64,000 bases of DNA, taken from the NCBI GenBank assembly GCA_000226015.1, contig JH154116.1:43444-107443 (forward strand), written 5' to 3'. This document shows, piece by piece, positions 45,357 through 57,900 of this stretch (position 1 is the stretch's first letter; every line of letters begins with the position of its first letter). Origin of the DNA: Mnemiopsis leidyi (taxonomy: Eukaryota > Ctenophora > Tentaculata > Lobata > Bolinopsidae). The position numbers and the translations under genes were made by a program. The notes under the pieces were generated by a model. It did no database searches and was not told where the DNA came from. It saw only the letters and a list, made by a program, of their open reading frames with translations.

Positions 45357-46559
45357 CTACTCGACTTTCTCGTCCATCAGAACACTGTTCGCATCGCATA
45401 CGCGATCGTCGCTGCCCCCACTTAAGGACTTGGGAGTAATATTGTCGGGGGAGGAGGTGGGACTCACACTCACCAACTCCATGTTATTCTCGTTCTCCGG
45501 GAAGTAAACTCCGTAGTTGTCCGGGTCTGCCCCCTGCTCCTGTCCCATGCTGGGGTTCTCGAATATCACAATGGGAGTTTTCTGGGTGTAACGTTGTGTA
45601 CCAGCGGTTGAAATTGCACTCCGGCTGTACATGGATTGTCGCCGGGCTTTCGGTGACATAAGTGCTACCTTGATTGCATCTGTACGTGCAACAATGACAC
45701 AGGGATTGAATGCACTCGTTAGAATTGGGAGCATGTAGTGATTCACGAGTTTAAAGTCTACTCCGACGACCTGATAAAAAGCTAAAAAGTTGCTCACTAT
45801 TGAAATGACGTAAGGAACGTTCATGATAAGGATGGTGTTACAGCTCTTTAGCTTTCTTGCCTGCTCAGTGCTTCCGCTCACAAGTACTCTGAGATAGCCG
45901 ACTGTGACAAAGCTACAGACTATGCCGAGGAAGCAGTGAAGGACATTCATTACAAAGCAAACAAACTTGTTGAGAGTTTCTATGGTTGCGACGCTGAAAT
46001 CCAGATGGTTTCCATGGTGCTCCAGCATGACTTTATACTCCTCTTCGCTGATATTTTGAGCATTTTTGATACCCGTGATTATCAAACTGCCTGCGTTTCC
46101 GATTGACATGTATATAGCATAAAAAATGAGGTATGCCAGTACCCACTTGAATTTAACCCTAAAGAAGGGCTTGATGATGCTTATCATGCGAGTTACCGCC
46201 ATCATGGTTGTGGTAACTTGAGAAATGCAGCCGAAGGTGCAGCTGAAGAACTCGGGGATCTGATTTCCGAATGTGTATTCAAACTTGACCTTGTTCAGAA
46301 AGACGTAGCTCATGAACAGAGTTGGCACCAGGTTTGTCAAGAAATCTGTCACTGCTATCAGTTTAAACAAAAAGTTCTGGATTGTCTTTGACTTTTTGGT
46401 ATAGCTGTAGAAGATGAGAGGGTTTAGGGCTGTCGATACTATGAAGCAGATAATCATGAAACCAGCGCAGGAATAGTTGATGTAGGGGTCGTGCTTGGGA
46501 CCCGCTCCAAACTCAAACGTCATCTTTAAGACGGTAGAATTAGTAGGTATAAAACTCAA
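45357..46559 (-). CDS. Rhodopsin-like (class A type) orphan GPCR, single exon
   Basis: 400 residues, seven hydrophobic segments at about 31-54, 62-88, 104-130, 138-162, 198-224, 240-265 and 274-292. Class A hallmarks: LNPLIF in TM1 (Asn then Pro), TDFLTN with Asp in TM2, Cys at the start of TM3 (FFSCTFGC), and FNPCVI in TM7 in the place of NPxxY. The DRY motif after TM3 is replaced by TRM, and TM6 has NVPY instead of CWxP. N-terminus short with one N-glycosylation site (NST at 7). C-tail about 110 residues, Ser/Pro/Asp-rich. The ligand cannot be assigned. Intronless class A receptors of this sort are common in invertebrates. Start: first ATG of the open frame. Confidence 0.88.
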   Translation of the reverse strand: MSFIPTNSTVLKMTFEFGAGPKHDPYINYSCAGFMIICFIVSTALNPLIFYSYTKKSKTIQNFLFKLIAVTDFLTNLVPTLFMSYVFLNKVKFEYTFGNQIPEFFSCTFGCISQVTTTMMAVTRMISIIKPFFRVKFKWVLAYLIFYAIYMSIGNAGSLIITGIKNAQNISEEEYKVMLEHHGNHLDFSVATIETLNKFVCFVMNVLHCFLGIVCSFVTVGYLRVLVSGSTEQARKLKSCNTILIMNVPYVISIVSNFLAFYQVVGVDFKLVNHYMLPILTSAFNPCVIVARTDAIKVALMSPKARRQSMYSRSAISTAGTQRYTQKTPIVIFENPSMGQEQGADPDNYGVYFPENENNMELVSVSPTSSPDNITPKSLSGGSDDRVCDANSVLMDEKVE

Positions 46560-48251
46560 CGTCTCAAAACCACCATCTTCATATTATTCCTGAATTTTAG
46601 CGATCATTTATTTTCTTATTCCAATCCGGTATCATATATAACATTAATATTTTATACAATTTATCCATATATCATTGCAATAAAGCAAAGCAAGGCGAAA
46701 GAAATGATTTGCAATTGCAATTTCAAAAATGATAGCTTGATTATTGCCACAAAAATAGCTCATCCCAGGTCTTTTCGATTGGTATTGCAATTCGTATGTC
46801 ACAGTGCAGAAACTGTTAAACTAATTTCCCCAAACCTGACGTCGACGCTTTTCATAATTCCGAAATATGTATATCTGCCAAACAGATATTCGACTGTTAA
46901 TTAACTTCTCCTGCTTGTTCCCAATAAACATAATAAACATGATATCTCGAAATTTTAGGTATGGTATACTTCCGATAGTAACTGCGATTACTAAATAATC
47001 ATCATGTGTTATAGAAATATTGTGCGTGTGCATGTGTGGCCAACTGTATTACCAACAGAAAAAGTCATGTAAAGAAATGGCCTTCAATTATATCCACGCG
47101 CGATCAATGGTTGAAAAAAGTGACTTGTTGTAACCAATAACCCAATACGATGTTTACTGTTATTGAGTGTGGCTTATTTTAAGCAAGCTAAATTTTCGAA
47201 AGAGACCTAAAATGCTAGATGATTAATAATCGGTCATTGACAAACCATAGTTAAATAATCTGCGAAAGTAACATGGAAAATAAAAAGATGACTTGTATAC
47301 ACTGTTAAGCTGTACTATCATAAGCTTGCAGGTGTAAACTGCAAAAGTTGTAAAACACCTTCTAAACTTGAAAAACGACTTAGGAGGTAATCTTTATTCG
47401 ATCATGGTGTTCCTACTATTGAAGCACTCACGGCTGCCGGTAATCAATAGCGCTAAAGTGTGGTTAAGAATGTTCGATGTTCAGCATCATACTTATATAT
47501 TGTTCACATTTAATATTTATGATCTTTGTATTTGCACTAGTGCATGTGCAATGTTTGATAGATACAGCTTCATTTAATCTGCTTTGTAGTTTGCGTGATA
47601 AAGACATGCCACATGGAATTCAGCAACTTTCGATAATTTCCATTAATAAGTATTTTGATCAAATTTTCAACTAACGGTCCAACACTATCAACATTACTGA
47701 CCACTATTACAATAAACGAAGATTTCACGCCATTATTATCTGTGTGTTTCCCTTCTGACCATCATCATCATCATCTTTTCCACCTGACAATGTATCTTAT
47801 CGCAACTAACTTCAATGCTTCTACAACAACAACTAAGATGTTGACAAGAAAAGGTCGTTATAAAAGCTGGACAGAGTTGAGATCTTGCACGTCTAACAAC
47901 TTATGTTCTTTGAACGGAGCAGTTTAATAAGCACAGTACATCATCAGCCAAACACCCTTTGGTTAAACAACGTAATTAAGTAATTAAGATCTCCCAGGTT
48001 ATAGAAGTTTTAATTTTCTGAAGTTTCATTACTAACAATAGTGCTATGGACTATGCTAAAGTGTGGACTATGCGAGCAAAGACTTAAGCATATCATCGCT
48101 CCGGCCGAAATATGAGTCTGATCTTGCATGTTGAAAAATAAACTGCTGGGAGTTAATCTGATAATTGTGTTATCAACAATTATTCAAATACACTATACTA
48201 TTTGTGATCTGTCGACGAATGATTGTCCAATAAACAGGTAGAATTGCCCAG
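46560..48251. other. Non-coding stretch upstream of the GPCR
   Basis: AT-rich, with a short cat repeat near 47760. It should contain the promoter of the GPCR (reads leftward), but no motif was firm enough to call. ORFs present lack recognisable features. Confidence 0.5.
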
Positions 48252-48377
48252 ATGAACCCGGCCGGCAGATTCTTGGGACTGGAGTGTCATAAGGAAACAA
48301 GGGAGTGGAGTAATTATCATTCGAGAGAGTGTCAGGAGATCCTGGATCAATACAAGACCGTCAGTATTACTCCTATA
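48252..48377 (+). CDS. Possible isolated coding exon (MNPAGRFLGLECHKETREW...)
   Basis: 126 nt, acceptor attgcccag, donor gtaagg, phase 0-0; 42 residues with balanced composition (ECHKETREWSNYHSRECQEI) unlike the AT-biased surroundings. No partner exons were found within a few kilobases. It may belong to a gene with long introns, or be a chance ORF. Confidence 0.3.
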
Positions 48378-51300
48378 GTAAGGGTATATAGGTTTCTTGT
48401 AAATTCAATGAAATCAAATAATAAGGATCAAGCATTAAGTTATACTATTTGTACGAGATTACTCGTAAATACCATTCTACGTGCTTTGTAATCTCAAAAT
48501 CATATTGCAAACCTACTTTGCATAGGCAATTGTTGAAAAACAAATCAGCCAACTTTGTAATCCAATTTGATTTAGTTTATACTTACTTACCAATATTGCA
48601 AATTGAATAATCTGCTTGGCAAAGAATCCAATAGACGAAGTAAAGTCGTTGTTACATAAATATCAACAGCAGCATACAATCTAATGATATAAAGCTAGAA
48701 TAATCAAACAAGCCATGGTAATAACGGTTATATCTTTATATTGGAATTATTTGCCATGGACTACTCTATAGAAGCAAAAATGTTCCAAGCATTAGAGATA
48801 AAGAGATAGATAGGCAGAGCAAAGGAGAGATAGAGGTATAAAGAAATCCTTCTTTTCTAAGCATCCTTCTTCAACCTCAACGATATGAAGTAATATGTGT
48901 AAAGCATTAAAATTAGTCTGGTTAATGTTGCGAAGAACGCCAAGTCTTGTTATGCAATCTAACTAGGTGATAATATGTAAAAAGTCTAGTAAAAAGCGGA
49001 GAAAATAAAAATGTCACAAAGTAGCTCTAAATGACTAAAGAGGAGTGAAAAGACGGGAGGAGTAGGAGGAGGAACTGTTTACTATACTCCGGTACGCCAA
49101 CAGTCACCTTGCTCAGTCAGGTGTTTAGTTGGAATAGTGTGAATCTGTATCTGTCATGAGCTCATTAGAGTGGTTCGCTATTCTCCTCTCTATATGTGCC
49201 ACGTTAGAATAAGTTTGAATATTTAATAATTCGCAACTTTTCAAGGCAGTGATCATTGTATTTGTAAGATAGTATACTTAAAGCGAATAAGCGTTTGGGA
49301 GTTGAGATTAGGGTATATGATTTTGTCACAAACCTTATGGCAAGTTTCAATTTTATCTTAACCATACCATTAACGATGTCCATTTACATTTAGCAACGTT
49401 TATATTGAATTTCATCAATTTACATTATAAAACACATGACTAATTAACGGCTGAAAAAGCAACGAAACCTTTGCAAGGCACAGTACCACCACAACACACA
49501 ATGGGTTCTCTAATAAAAGCAAGTATAACAGTGATGGTACCACTGCATATTTTAGATACTTAAAATTCAATTAGGGCTGTATTTTTGAAGGCTATCCTCG
49601 TACATAGTCCAATGCTCACGGTTGACAAGAACGGTAAATGTGATCTACGACATTGATTTAAATGAGACATATATAAGTGTTGATGATTGAGTGACACGGG
49701 GACACGCCTAATATATGATAAAACTCACATGACTGTTGTGGCTTTCAATTAGCTGGCTTGTGTAAGCGCGTGTCTCATGGAACCAAAAAGAGGTCGTAGG
49801 AAATAACTTTAATTTCTGTCTGAAATATTCCCATAACGTCGAGCAGATACATGGACAGTCTCGAAACAGTGAATAGTGCTGGAAGCAATCTTCAGCTTTC
49901 AACAGACTCTTTTTCAAAGACAGTGACTAAATAATGAAAACAATTACGCCGGTGAAAAACGCAAAATTTGTAATAGTTTTTTGCATTTTTTAGTCTGCCT
50001 GCAGAAGTCAAAACGTTGTCTATTTGACATCTACTTTGAATTTTTATTTAAATAAACGGACATGTCTTAGCGTAGAATTTTAACAGTTAAGAAATAATTT
50101 ATCACATTTCTTGCTCTCAAGAACCCCAAAATATGCTACACAGATAACAGAAAAATTCAGAATAAAAGATGAAAGAGAAGCAAAAACACACTAATTATAT
50201 GGGTCGACAATAATAGGCTCATGAGTACAATGTCAGAAATTTTGGACAGCTATAAAATAAGTACTATAACTGGAAAACAGAAATAGAAACAGAAACATAT
50301 CTTTTTTTAAATGTTCACCGCTTAAACGTTTGGATATGCTACATTAAAAGATCAACATCTTAGGTTGGCTTGAGAATAATATTCCTTTGACTGAGACTTA
50401 AGTAACAGTTCTATAGCATAATAAGGGGAATAATTTAACATAGTAGTGCGGATCCTAGACATGGGGCAATGTTTAGTGTTTGAGGATGGGACGAAAATAG
50501 AGCTCGTATTATCTTTAAGATGTATAACGTGCCTAATTAAGTTGCCCGGCCGAGTTAAATAATTGTTTTTAACAAGACTTAATCATTTTCCGTGGCTAAA
50601 TCAGGTTAAATCATGCATGACAAAGCGTGGAAGCGTTTGTTTAAAGAATTAAGACAACTATAAAGTTGACTGGTTGACATATTAATTGTTAACTCCTTGC
50701 AGTTCATGTCTACCATTATCTGCAATTTCAGAGCGAAACAATTGTTTCCAGGTTAAATGGACGACTGGTTTAACATCGACCTTGTTGCAGGCAATTGATT
50801 CTACATATGCGTACATAAAAGATCATCATGAATTTATATAACTTGGCATGAGCCGTTGTGACTTGAAGTCAAAACGCGAATATTATTAAACAGAAATCCT
50901 TATATATCGAGTAGCGAGCTTTATAAGCTTATTGTCATTCTTTTCGCTGATGCAAAAGCAAAAGTGATCATTTTAGTGTGTATTTTTAAGTGTGCGACAA
51001 ACTGTTAGCAGAAGTGAGCCTATTGTATTTGCAAGTATGGCTGCCGAACAACTTCACCACGTGATTGACAGGGCTGTTTGATCAGTCGATTGTCAAGTTT
51101 CAAACGACATCTTCACCACAACGACAACTTCACCTAAAGTCATGTGATCCTGAAGTTAATGGGACACAAGTCAGAGTCAAAGTAAAATGTTTCTTAAGTT
51201 TATATTTAGCAATAATCAGCAATTGATATTTGATAAGTCTGAAGTTACAAAAGAATTAATCAATACTTACCTCAAATGCAAAGCAACGGTAATTCAAGCA

Positions 51301-51400
51301 GAGAGAGAGTGGCCGAAAAAGAACAGAATTAATTCAAACAGTGAGAGATCAGTGGACGAAGACCTCTGCAATGGCGAACAAATACTCAAGAGTTGAGGAG
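48378..51400. other. Non-coding stretch
   Basis: AT-rich. Short simple-sequence patches (agagata-like near 48797-48835). No gene recognised on either strand. Confidence 0.5.
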
Positions 51401-52720
51401 TGATCCCCAAAACCAGTGCAGATTGCTAATACGTCCCGGTTAAAGGTCCTACAATTCTATAGACAGGATATGCCCCACAGCAGGACGGTCCAGATGAAAA
51501 TCTGTAGTGACTTGCTGCTCCCGGATCGCCTGGAAGCACTATACTGAACCGTTGGACGGGCTCAGTAGACTCGGGTCTTAAGCCCACGATGGAAACCTTC
51601 CACAGCCTTTCTGGTACGAGATAGGATCAGGGTCACCTTAATGATGGAGAAGTGATTCCAAAACTGGATAGGAAAGTTGTCGGTCACCCTAATTATCAAT
51701 ATCAGTATCTCAGCGGTTCAATGAGGACCTTCCGCAAAAACATGAAAGAGCAATGGTGCCATCGGAATTGTCTTACTCTTTAATTTGAATTTCGGCAGAA
51801 AGAGCTCTGTATTAACTTTTAATCTCTAGAAGTTATAACGTGAAAGATAAATACTCAACCTATCTATCTAGCTCCACACCTGAAACTATACTGTTCGAGT
51901 TTTAGATAGACAACTTTATTATTTCTCCATAATTAATGTAACACAATTATATGCTCCAGTTGGTATAGCGAAGAAAGGCCATATAATTTAGAAAAATGTA
52001 AATAACTTTTGCTTGGAGATACGAAATTTATAAGAGCTGTCATTTGGGTTGGATTCCAAAACTGGATAGAAAACTTAGGAGAGGTTCTAGGCCCATCTGG
52101 AGTGGCCTGCCCCATATAGCTGTTCTCAAAATAATTGACAGAAGCTCGGAGAAAGTCCATGCAATTATAATAAGTGATAACGCCTCAAAGGCGTCCTCAA
52201 TGTTTGTCTAAGGAACAAAAGCCGTATATACGTGGCTCCATAGCATAACAAGCGTGCTGCTGGTAGCATGCTGTGCCCCAAGTGATCTGAGCTCATGTGT
52301 GGAGCCAGGTTACTCGAGCCCTGTTATAGGCCTACGAGCAGGTCCGATACGGGACGTCGCGTGATCCCGATTCAGAATGCGGGCTGCTGATGTGACCCTG
52401 CTGGTATATTATTTAAGCAAATGTGCATTTTTGAGGCGAAATTCACCTATTTTTTATCTAAATCGGAAATCTGTGGTGAGGTTGCAGCCACCTCATCTTG
52501 TTGTGAAGTTGTCGTTTCAGAAGGTCAGCAGATTCAACGACCTGTCAAATTGATCGAGTACCCTGTTAAGGGTGTGGGAACTGCCAATCTTGTGGTGAAG
52601 TTGTCGGTCACCCGCAAGTATATACGAAAAACTGTACAAATCTCAGCTCCCTTGCCCCCTACAAACATAAAAATCGACACTCTTGACTGTCATCATCATA
52701 CTTAAGTTACATCTCTGTCA
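51401..52720. other. Less AT-rich patch with internal repeats, possible decayed element
   Basis: Segments recur: attccaaaactggatag at about 51656 and again at about 52053; gtgaagttgtcg at about 52501 and 52592, and gttgtcggtcaccc at about 51677 and 52598. Base composition is less AT-rich than the flanks. A 94-residue ORF at 52421-52705 spans two of these copies. The pattern suggests an old repeat or transposon fragment, but no transposase, reverse transcriptase or terminal repeat was recognised. Confidence 0.35.
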
Positions 52721-54804
52721 TTTGTACTAGTTTTCTAACCACTATGTGGTAGCTGGGTCCAGTAAATATATACTATTGAAGTGTTAAGACCTCTTATAAG
52801 CCTACCTGTGAAGCCGTGAAGATCTATATATACAACATCTATATATACAACATCGCAGTCAATCTTATGTATATGGTTTTTTATTCTTAGATCCCATAAC
52901 ACTTTTCGTATCATTTTGTGATAGTGAGATTTTTAAACTGTGTCTGTAGACAAACTGTCGACAAACATTATAGAAGTCAGATTCAAATTAAAATGTTGAA
53001 AAAAACTATTGACTCAATAGAACTCATGTTATAGTCATATCGATATCAGTAATTGACGAAGTACTTTAGCTAGGTCTTTTCCAGCTAGGACTTTTCTTAA
53101 GACCATGAACGGAACAAAATTGAGCCGAAAGAACATCTTTAACTTTTTTAAAGTAAAGTCATTATTTTTGTCCTAAAAATTCTAAAATTTAAATGTAAGG
53201 CGCTGGAATATAAAGTGGGTCAAATATTTCAAACCAGAGCTTCAAAGTAAGCTGGGAGGCTGCGAAGTTCTGCTTAGCATAATGGGATAATAGAAGAAAG
53301 CCTTATTGAATAAATGAGAGCAATAGCTTTCAAATTGGTCAAGTGTAAAGTTATGACTGATTTGGAGCCTGCGAATACTGCAATAGTATTGGTTTACCGC
53401 AATAATACCAACGGCCTCGAATGGTAGCCTAAAACAAATTTTGTCTTTTAGACGAGTGAACTTATGCTTCAAAGTTGAAACGAAAGAAGTAACATTATCA
53501 TTCAGCAGGACATTGTAAACTTCCCTTTTGCCCCCGATAAAAAACAATCAATATTACTAAAGACATATGCGGATATGCAGTAGTAGATTGATGAGATGGG
53601 CTAAAGCCAGAAAATATATGCCATGGAAATGTGGTATTAAAATAGCACTCAATAACTAAAGACAGATAGAACTATGCCCAGTTATCGTCAGTTGGACACT
53701 TGACCTTGAACAGTGGGATTACACCGGTTAAGACAGTTGGCTGATAGATGTAAAAATCCGAATTGTCCTGTGAAATTTATTACAAATTTTTTCGAGCTGC
53801 ATTATATAGTGAGTACGCTGAGTACAGATTTTGTGTCTGTCCTTTTTAGTCCTAAACAACAGATCAAAATTTGTGGTTAGGACATTCGTGAATAAATTTT
53901 TGAGGTAAGACTAAGATCTCCATCGAAAGTACAGGTCAAAATTTGTGAACCAAGACCGTACCAATTTGAGGATTTTAGTCGGACAACTTTTCGTTTTGCA
54001 AACCTTTATTTACGATTGGATAAACAATTTAATCGGTTTTCTACAGATTTAGAAAAGCAGAAAAAAGCTCACGAGACTTGAAACTGATATGCAGATAAAC
54101 TAACAAGAATTGCGGCCGCTTTCACTGTGTCAAGCGACCGCTGAATTTCCCGTATTGCATGCCGTACGTTGCTTATTGTTAATGTTATTACAATTCGCGG
54201 AATGTGGAATAGAAATACACAACTCGCAATTGATCGCATATCGCAAACCACTAACGAGACGTCATTCCGGTCAATTTCATTGTTCTGCACGTGTTAGACG
54301 CGCGAATTAATGCCGCCGTTTGATGCAAGATTTAAAAACTACACGCTGCACGCGCAAAGTTTGAACACAATCGCGCGTTTCTTTCATTGTTTGTTTTAAA
54401 TCTCTTGAGTCTGCATATCGTCGCCAATATTATATTGTATATGCGACCTTTATTCGTACAACGTTGTGTTTTTTCAAATGGCGTGGATAAGTCGTTAATT
54501 AAAATTGACCGGCCGAACGTTCAAAATCGTGTTACATTCATCTTTCAATCTAGCGTAATATGTCCTTCGACAAATTATTAATTTGTAATTACTCAATAAA
54601 ACTTCAGTTTAAAAGAATTTCGATCGTATCTCTTGATAGATCGTTCATCTTGTTGCGATTGTTGTGATTAGAACAAATAATTGAGGCAATCATGTAAACA
54701 TTGCATAAAGTGAAGTACATTCGTCGGCCGGAGGCAGTAAAGTCTGTTAACACAGCTATTATCGTATTCGTATAAATGAGTTTGATAAAGGAGCGTGCGC
54801 GCGG
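52721..54804. other. Non-coding stretch
   Basis: Only short ORFs without recognisable domains; one of 101 residues on the minus strand at 53242-53547 has no known motif. 54100-54400 is less AT-rich, and contains a NotI-like gcggccgc site, but no gene was recognised. Confidence 0.45.
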
Positions 54805-54823
54805 ACGTACGTACGTACGTACG
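54805..54823. repeat. (ACGT)n palindromic microsatellite
   Basis: acgtacgtacgtacgtacg: every unit is self-complementary, so the run can form a hairpin or cruciform. It is CpG-rich in an otherwise AT-rich area. Confidence 0.9.
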
Positions 54824-54916
54824 GACACATTTTGAGCTAATATTCCAAAATTACGCTGTCGATCGCCAACCCTTTTTTTGTACTTTTTGTGCACGTGCAC
54901 AAAACGTATCAAAACA

Positions 54917-54955
54917 ATCTTGCCATTTGGGCCCTTCGGGCCCAAATGGCAAGAT
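54917..54955. repeat. Perfect 18-bp inverted repeat with 3-nt loop
   Basis: Left arm atcttgccatttgggccc, loop ttc, right arm gggcccaaatggcaagat: all 18 pairs match. A further cgtatc (54905) and gatacg (54953) add an outer partial pairing. No U-tract follows, and no annotated gene is near. It could be a structured RNA or a recent palindromic insertion. Confidence 0.9.
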
Positions 54956-57900
54956 ACGGGAAAAAATATTGGTTCAAAAATTTTTATGGCTTCTGGTTCT
55001 GCTAGTAGATCTTGTTCATGGCCGTTAAATTGACAAATTTTATCAGAGTTAGAACATCTTGTAAGAATTAGCAGTTTTGATAGTAATACAGTGCATCATG
55101 AATCGAGTGCTCGGTTAAGTTTGAGATTAATTAGATGCGAGCCAGGTCCCTATCGGCCGGAGTGCACCGGCTTGATTCTCAGTGAACTCACCTTTCATGC
55201 AGTAACTTTCGACAACGACTCAGTGGCAATTAATCTTACCAACCAAAACTAAACTTTAGAGATCGGACTCAAAAATAGTAGTCTTAGACAGTTAATCGAG
55301 ATGAAAGATCGTTCTGCCGAAATGATCATGACGGACACATAAAAAATGCTTTATCACAATTACACGATTCTAGTCGGAGCACTAGAGCCAAAAGTACTCA
55401 AGAATCTGGCCGACTATACCGTTCTACTGTCTAGGATCTCGGACGGAGAGGCATTATAGAAGCCTGATTTTGAGTTAAACTAGCTAACAGATCCAGGAAG
55501 CAGTATCAATGAAGTTCAGAGGACAAAAAGCGTTTAACCCGACGCTGGGCGTAGAGCTTAATAAGATTGATATACTCAGTACATCCGACTGAGATATCGG
55601 CAGTTATCAATTAATCTAAGTTTACTAATAGTAATACTGGTTGGTATTTACCGATCTATAAATTTGGATTTACTGATCACTAAATCGAATCTATTTGTCA
55701 TGAATAGCAGTGGTTCAACCAAATATTGAAGCTGTAATGGCAGTTTTAATTGTGTCACGCAATTAATCAATTATTCCTATGGCTTCAGTGTGATCAGTTA
55801 GCTTCGTGACATGTCTCATAAGAAGCCGATGTCAGCTAAAGTTCATGGTAAAGACAATGGTTTGGCAACTGCATGGCTATAACCTGATTATATCATAACG
55901 TCACTATAAACGTTCATAAAGTTCAAATTCGCATGAATGTCAACCTAGAAATGAGTCATTTTCATGGCAGTAACTACTTTTAACGAAGAGTACACAAACG
56001 ACCAACCATGCGCTGCTCTTTCTCCGACTCATGTACATTTCTATACCTTGGTAGACAACAGTCTATAACCCTACCATAAATTTACACTTTCATGAGGCAG
56101 TGATCATATGACTCATTGAGGGTGAAGAGTAATGATAACGACCCAGATATGACATACACCTAAACTATATACGGGGTTTCCAGAATAATAAGTTGTAGTT
56201 GAATTTCCGACTGAACAGCGTTTACGAATAATTCGAACCTTCAAATTCACTTGTTTTAGATTCAGTGCGATATGAAATTTGGAAATCATTCAACGGAAGC
56301 AGTTAAGATCGAGACAAATGAAAAACTGCGAATGCAGAAATTTTCAGGTTCTCCAGTCGGCTTATAGTCTGACTATACCTTAGGTCCTTGACCATTTGGC
56401 TAATTGGTTCGATAGTTCATGCTTGAGGATACAAAGATAGTTTATCCTAGTGATTAAGATGCAAACACAGACTAATTGTGCGTTTAAAGAGCAGAAATGT
56501 AACATTCCTGTCTCTTAGCTGAGCATGAAGCAGGAATTTTAAATACACTTCATAGGTGGAGATACAACTTTTACCTTGATATCACAGTCGTTGGCGAAGC
56601 ATAGCGATTGTTAAAAGACAAAATAGCAACATTTAAAATAGTAAAAACTTTTCAACTACAAATTATACAGTCGGCAGTCGCCGTTATGGTTTTAGCAACT
56701 GAATACATAGCGATGAAACTTTATAAAGTCAGACTTCATCATGATGATTTATCCAAGTAGAATTATAAGCTTGTCCAACGTTCTATGATTAGTGAGGCTT
56801 CATGGACGCTCTTTAATACTTCATCAACACTATCAAAATCTCATCACATCATCATTGAAGTGCAATCATTTGATTCCCTTGTGAGCTTTACTCCGTATGA
56901 TTAAACTTTATCCGAGATCGCTCTATAATTGTCATGTAGATCGCCATTTATTTACAAGAAGTCATTAAAACCTCATGAATTTGAAACTCTTAATTTCAAT
57001 CTCCTCCTAAGTACTATTAGAATTAGTGAGACAATTGGGCAATTCACCTGCATTGATTTAATGAAAAAATACAATTTAAGATGTTTTAAGGTAAACTTAT
57101 GATCATTTCAAGACTCAACTTTCAAGGTTGCACTTGGACTGTGAACAATTCAAAGCAACAAATTAAAGCTAGCTTAGAGTACAAAGATAATGCCATTTAT
57201 CTATGCCAACATGCCAATATTTTAGAGCTCCTAAAATTGATATTTCTTGTTCTTGCTGCTTCTTATACCAAAAGTATAAAACTTTCCTTCTACCCGGAAG
57301 TAACACATCATGCTTAAAACGAATTTTGGGGAACTCTAAAAGTATAAGACTTAAGATAGTAAAAGTTTATCTTCCCGGATGAAAAATTTGGAGCTGGATC
57401 AAATGAAACAGAAAACATGGTTTTCAAGCCAGAAGACGACATTTTGGAGGTGTAACTGCAGGGAGATGCTTTCCTACAAGGTGCTTAAATTTTGTTTCTT
57501 ATATTAGGGAGATGCAAAATACAGACTAAGGGAAAGCTGGTTATTTGAGTTCTGACCTGGTATTTTGAGTGTTCTAGTCTTACAAACCTGGATTATTGAT
57601 ACTCAAACTGATAATTGTGTCGTCTCAAACAATATTATTTAGAACGTGGATTTCTGACCTGAAATCAGGATCTGTTCAAGTTTTAAAAAGGTGTATCATA
57701 TAAAATTTTTTGAACCGTTTCATTTTCAAATATATTCGAATTTGTGATTTGTTTTTTTGATACAACAAATTTTTGTCCCTCCCAAAAATACCTTTCTGCC
57801 ATATAACGTAACATTCAAATTTATCTTACTTGTACAGTAAATAGCAACGAATATTAAAGTTACAAAACTATACAAATTTAAAACTAAAATAACAGTTCTA

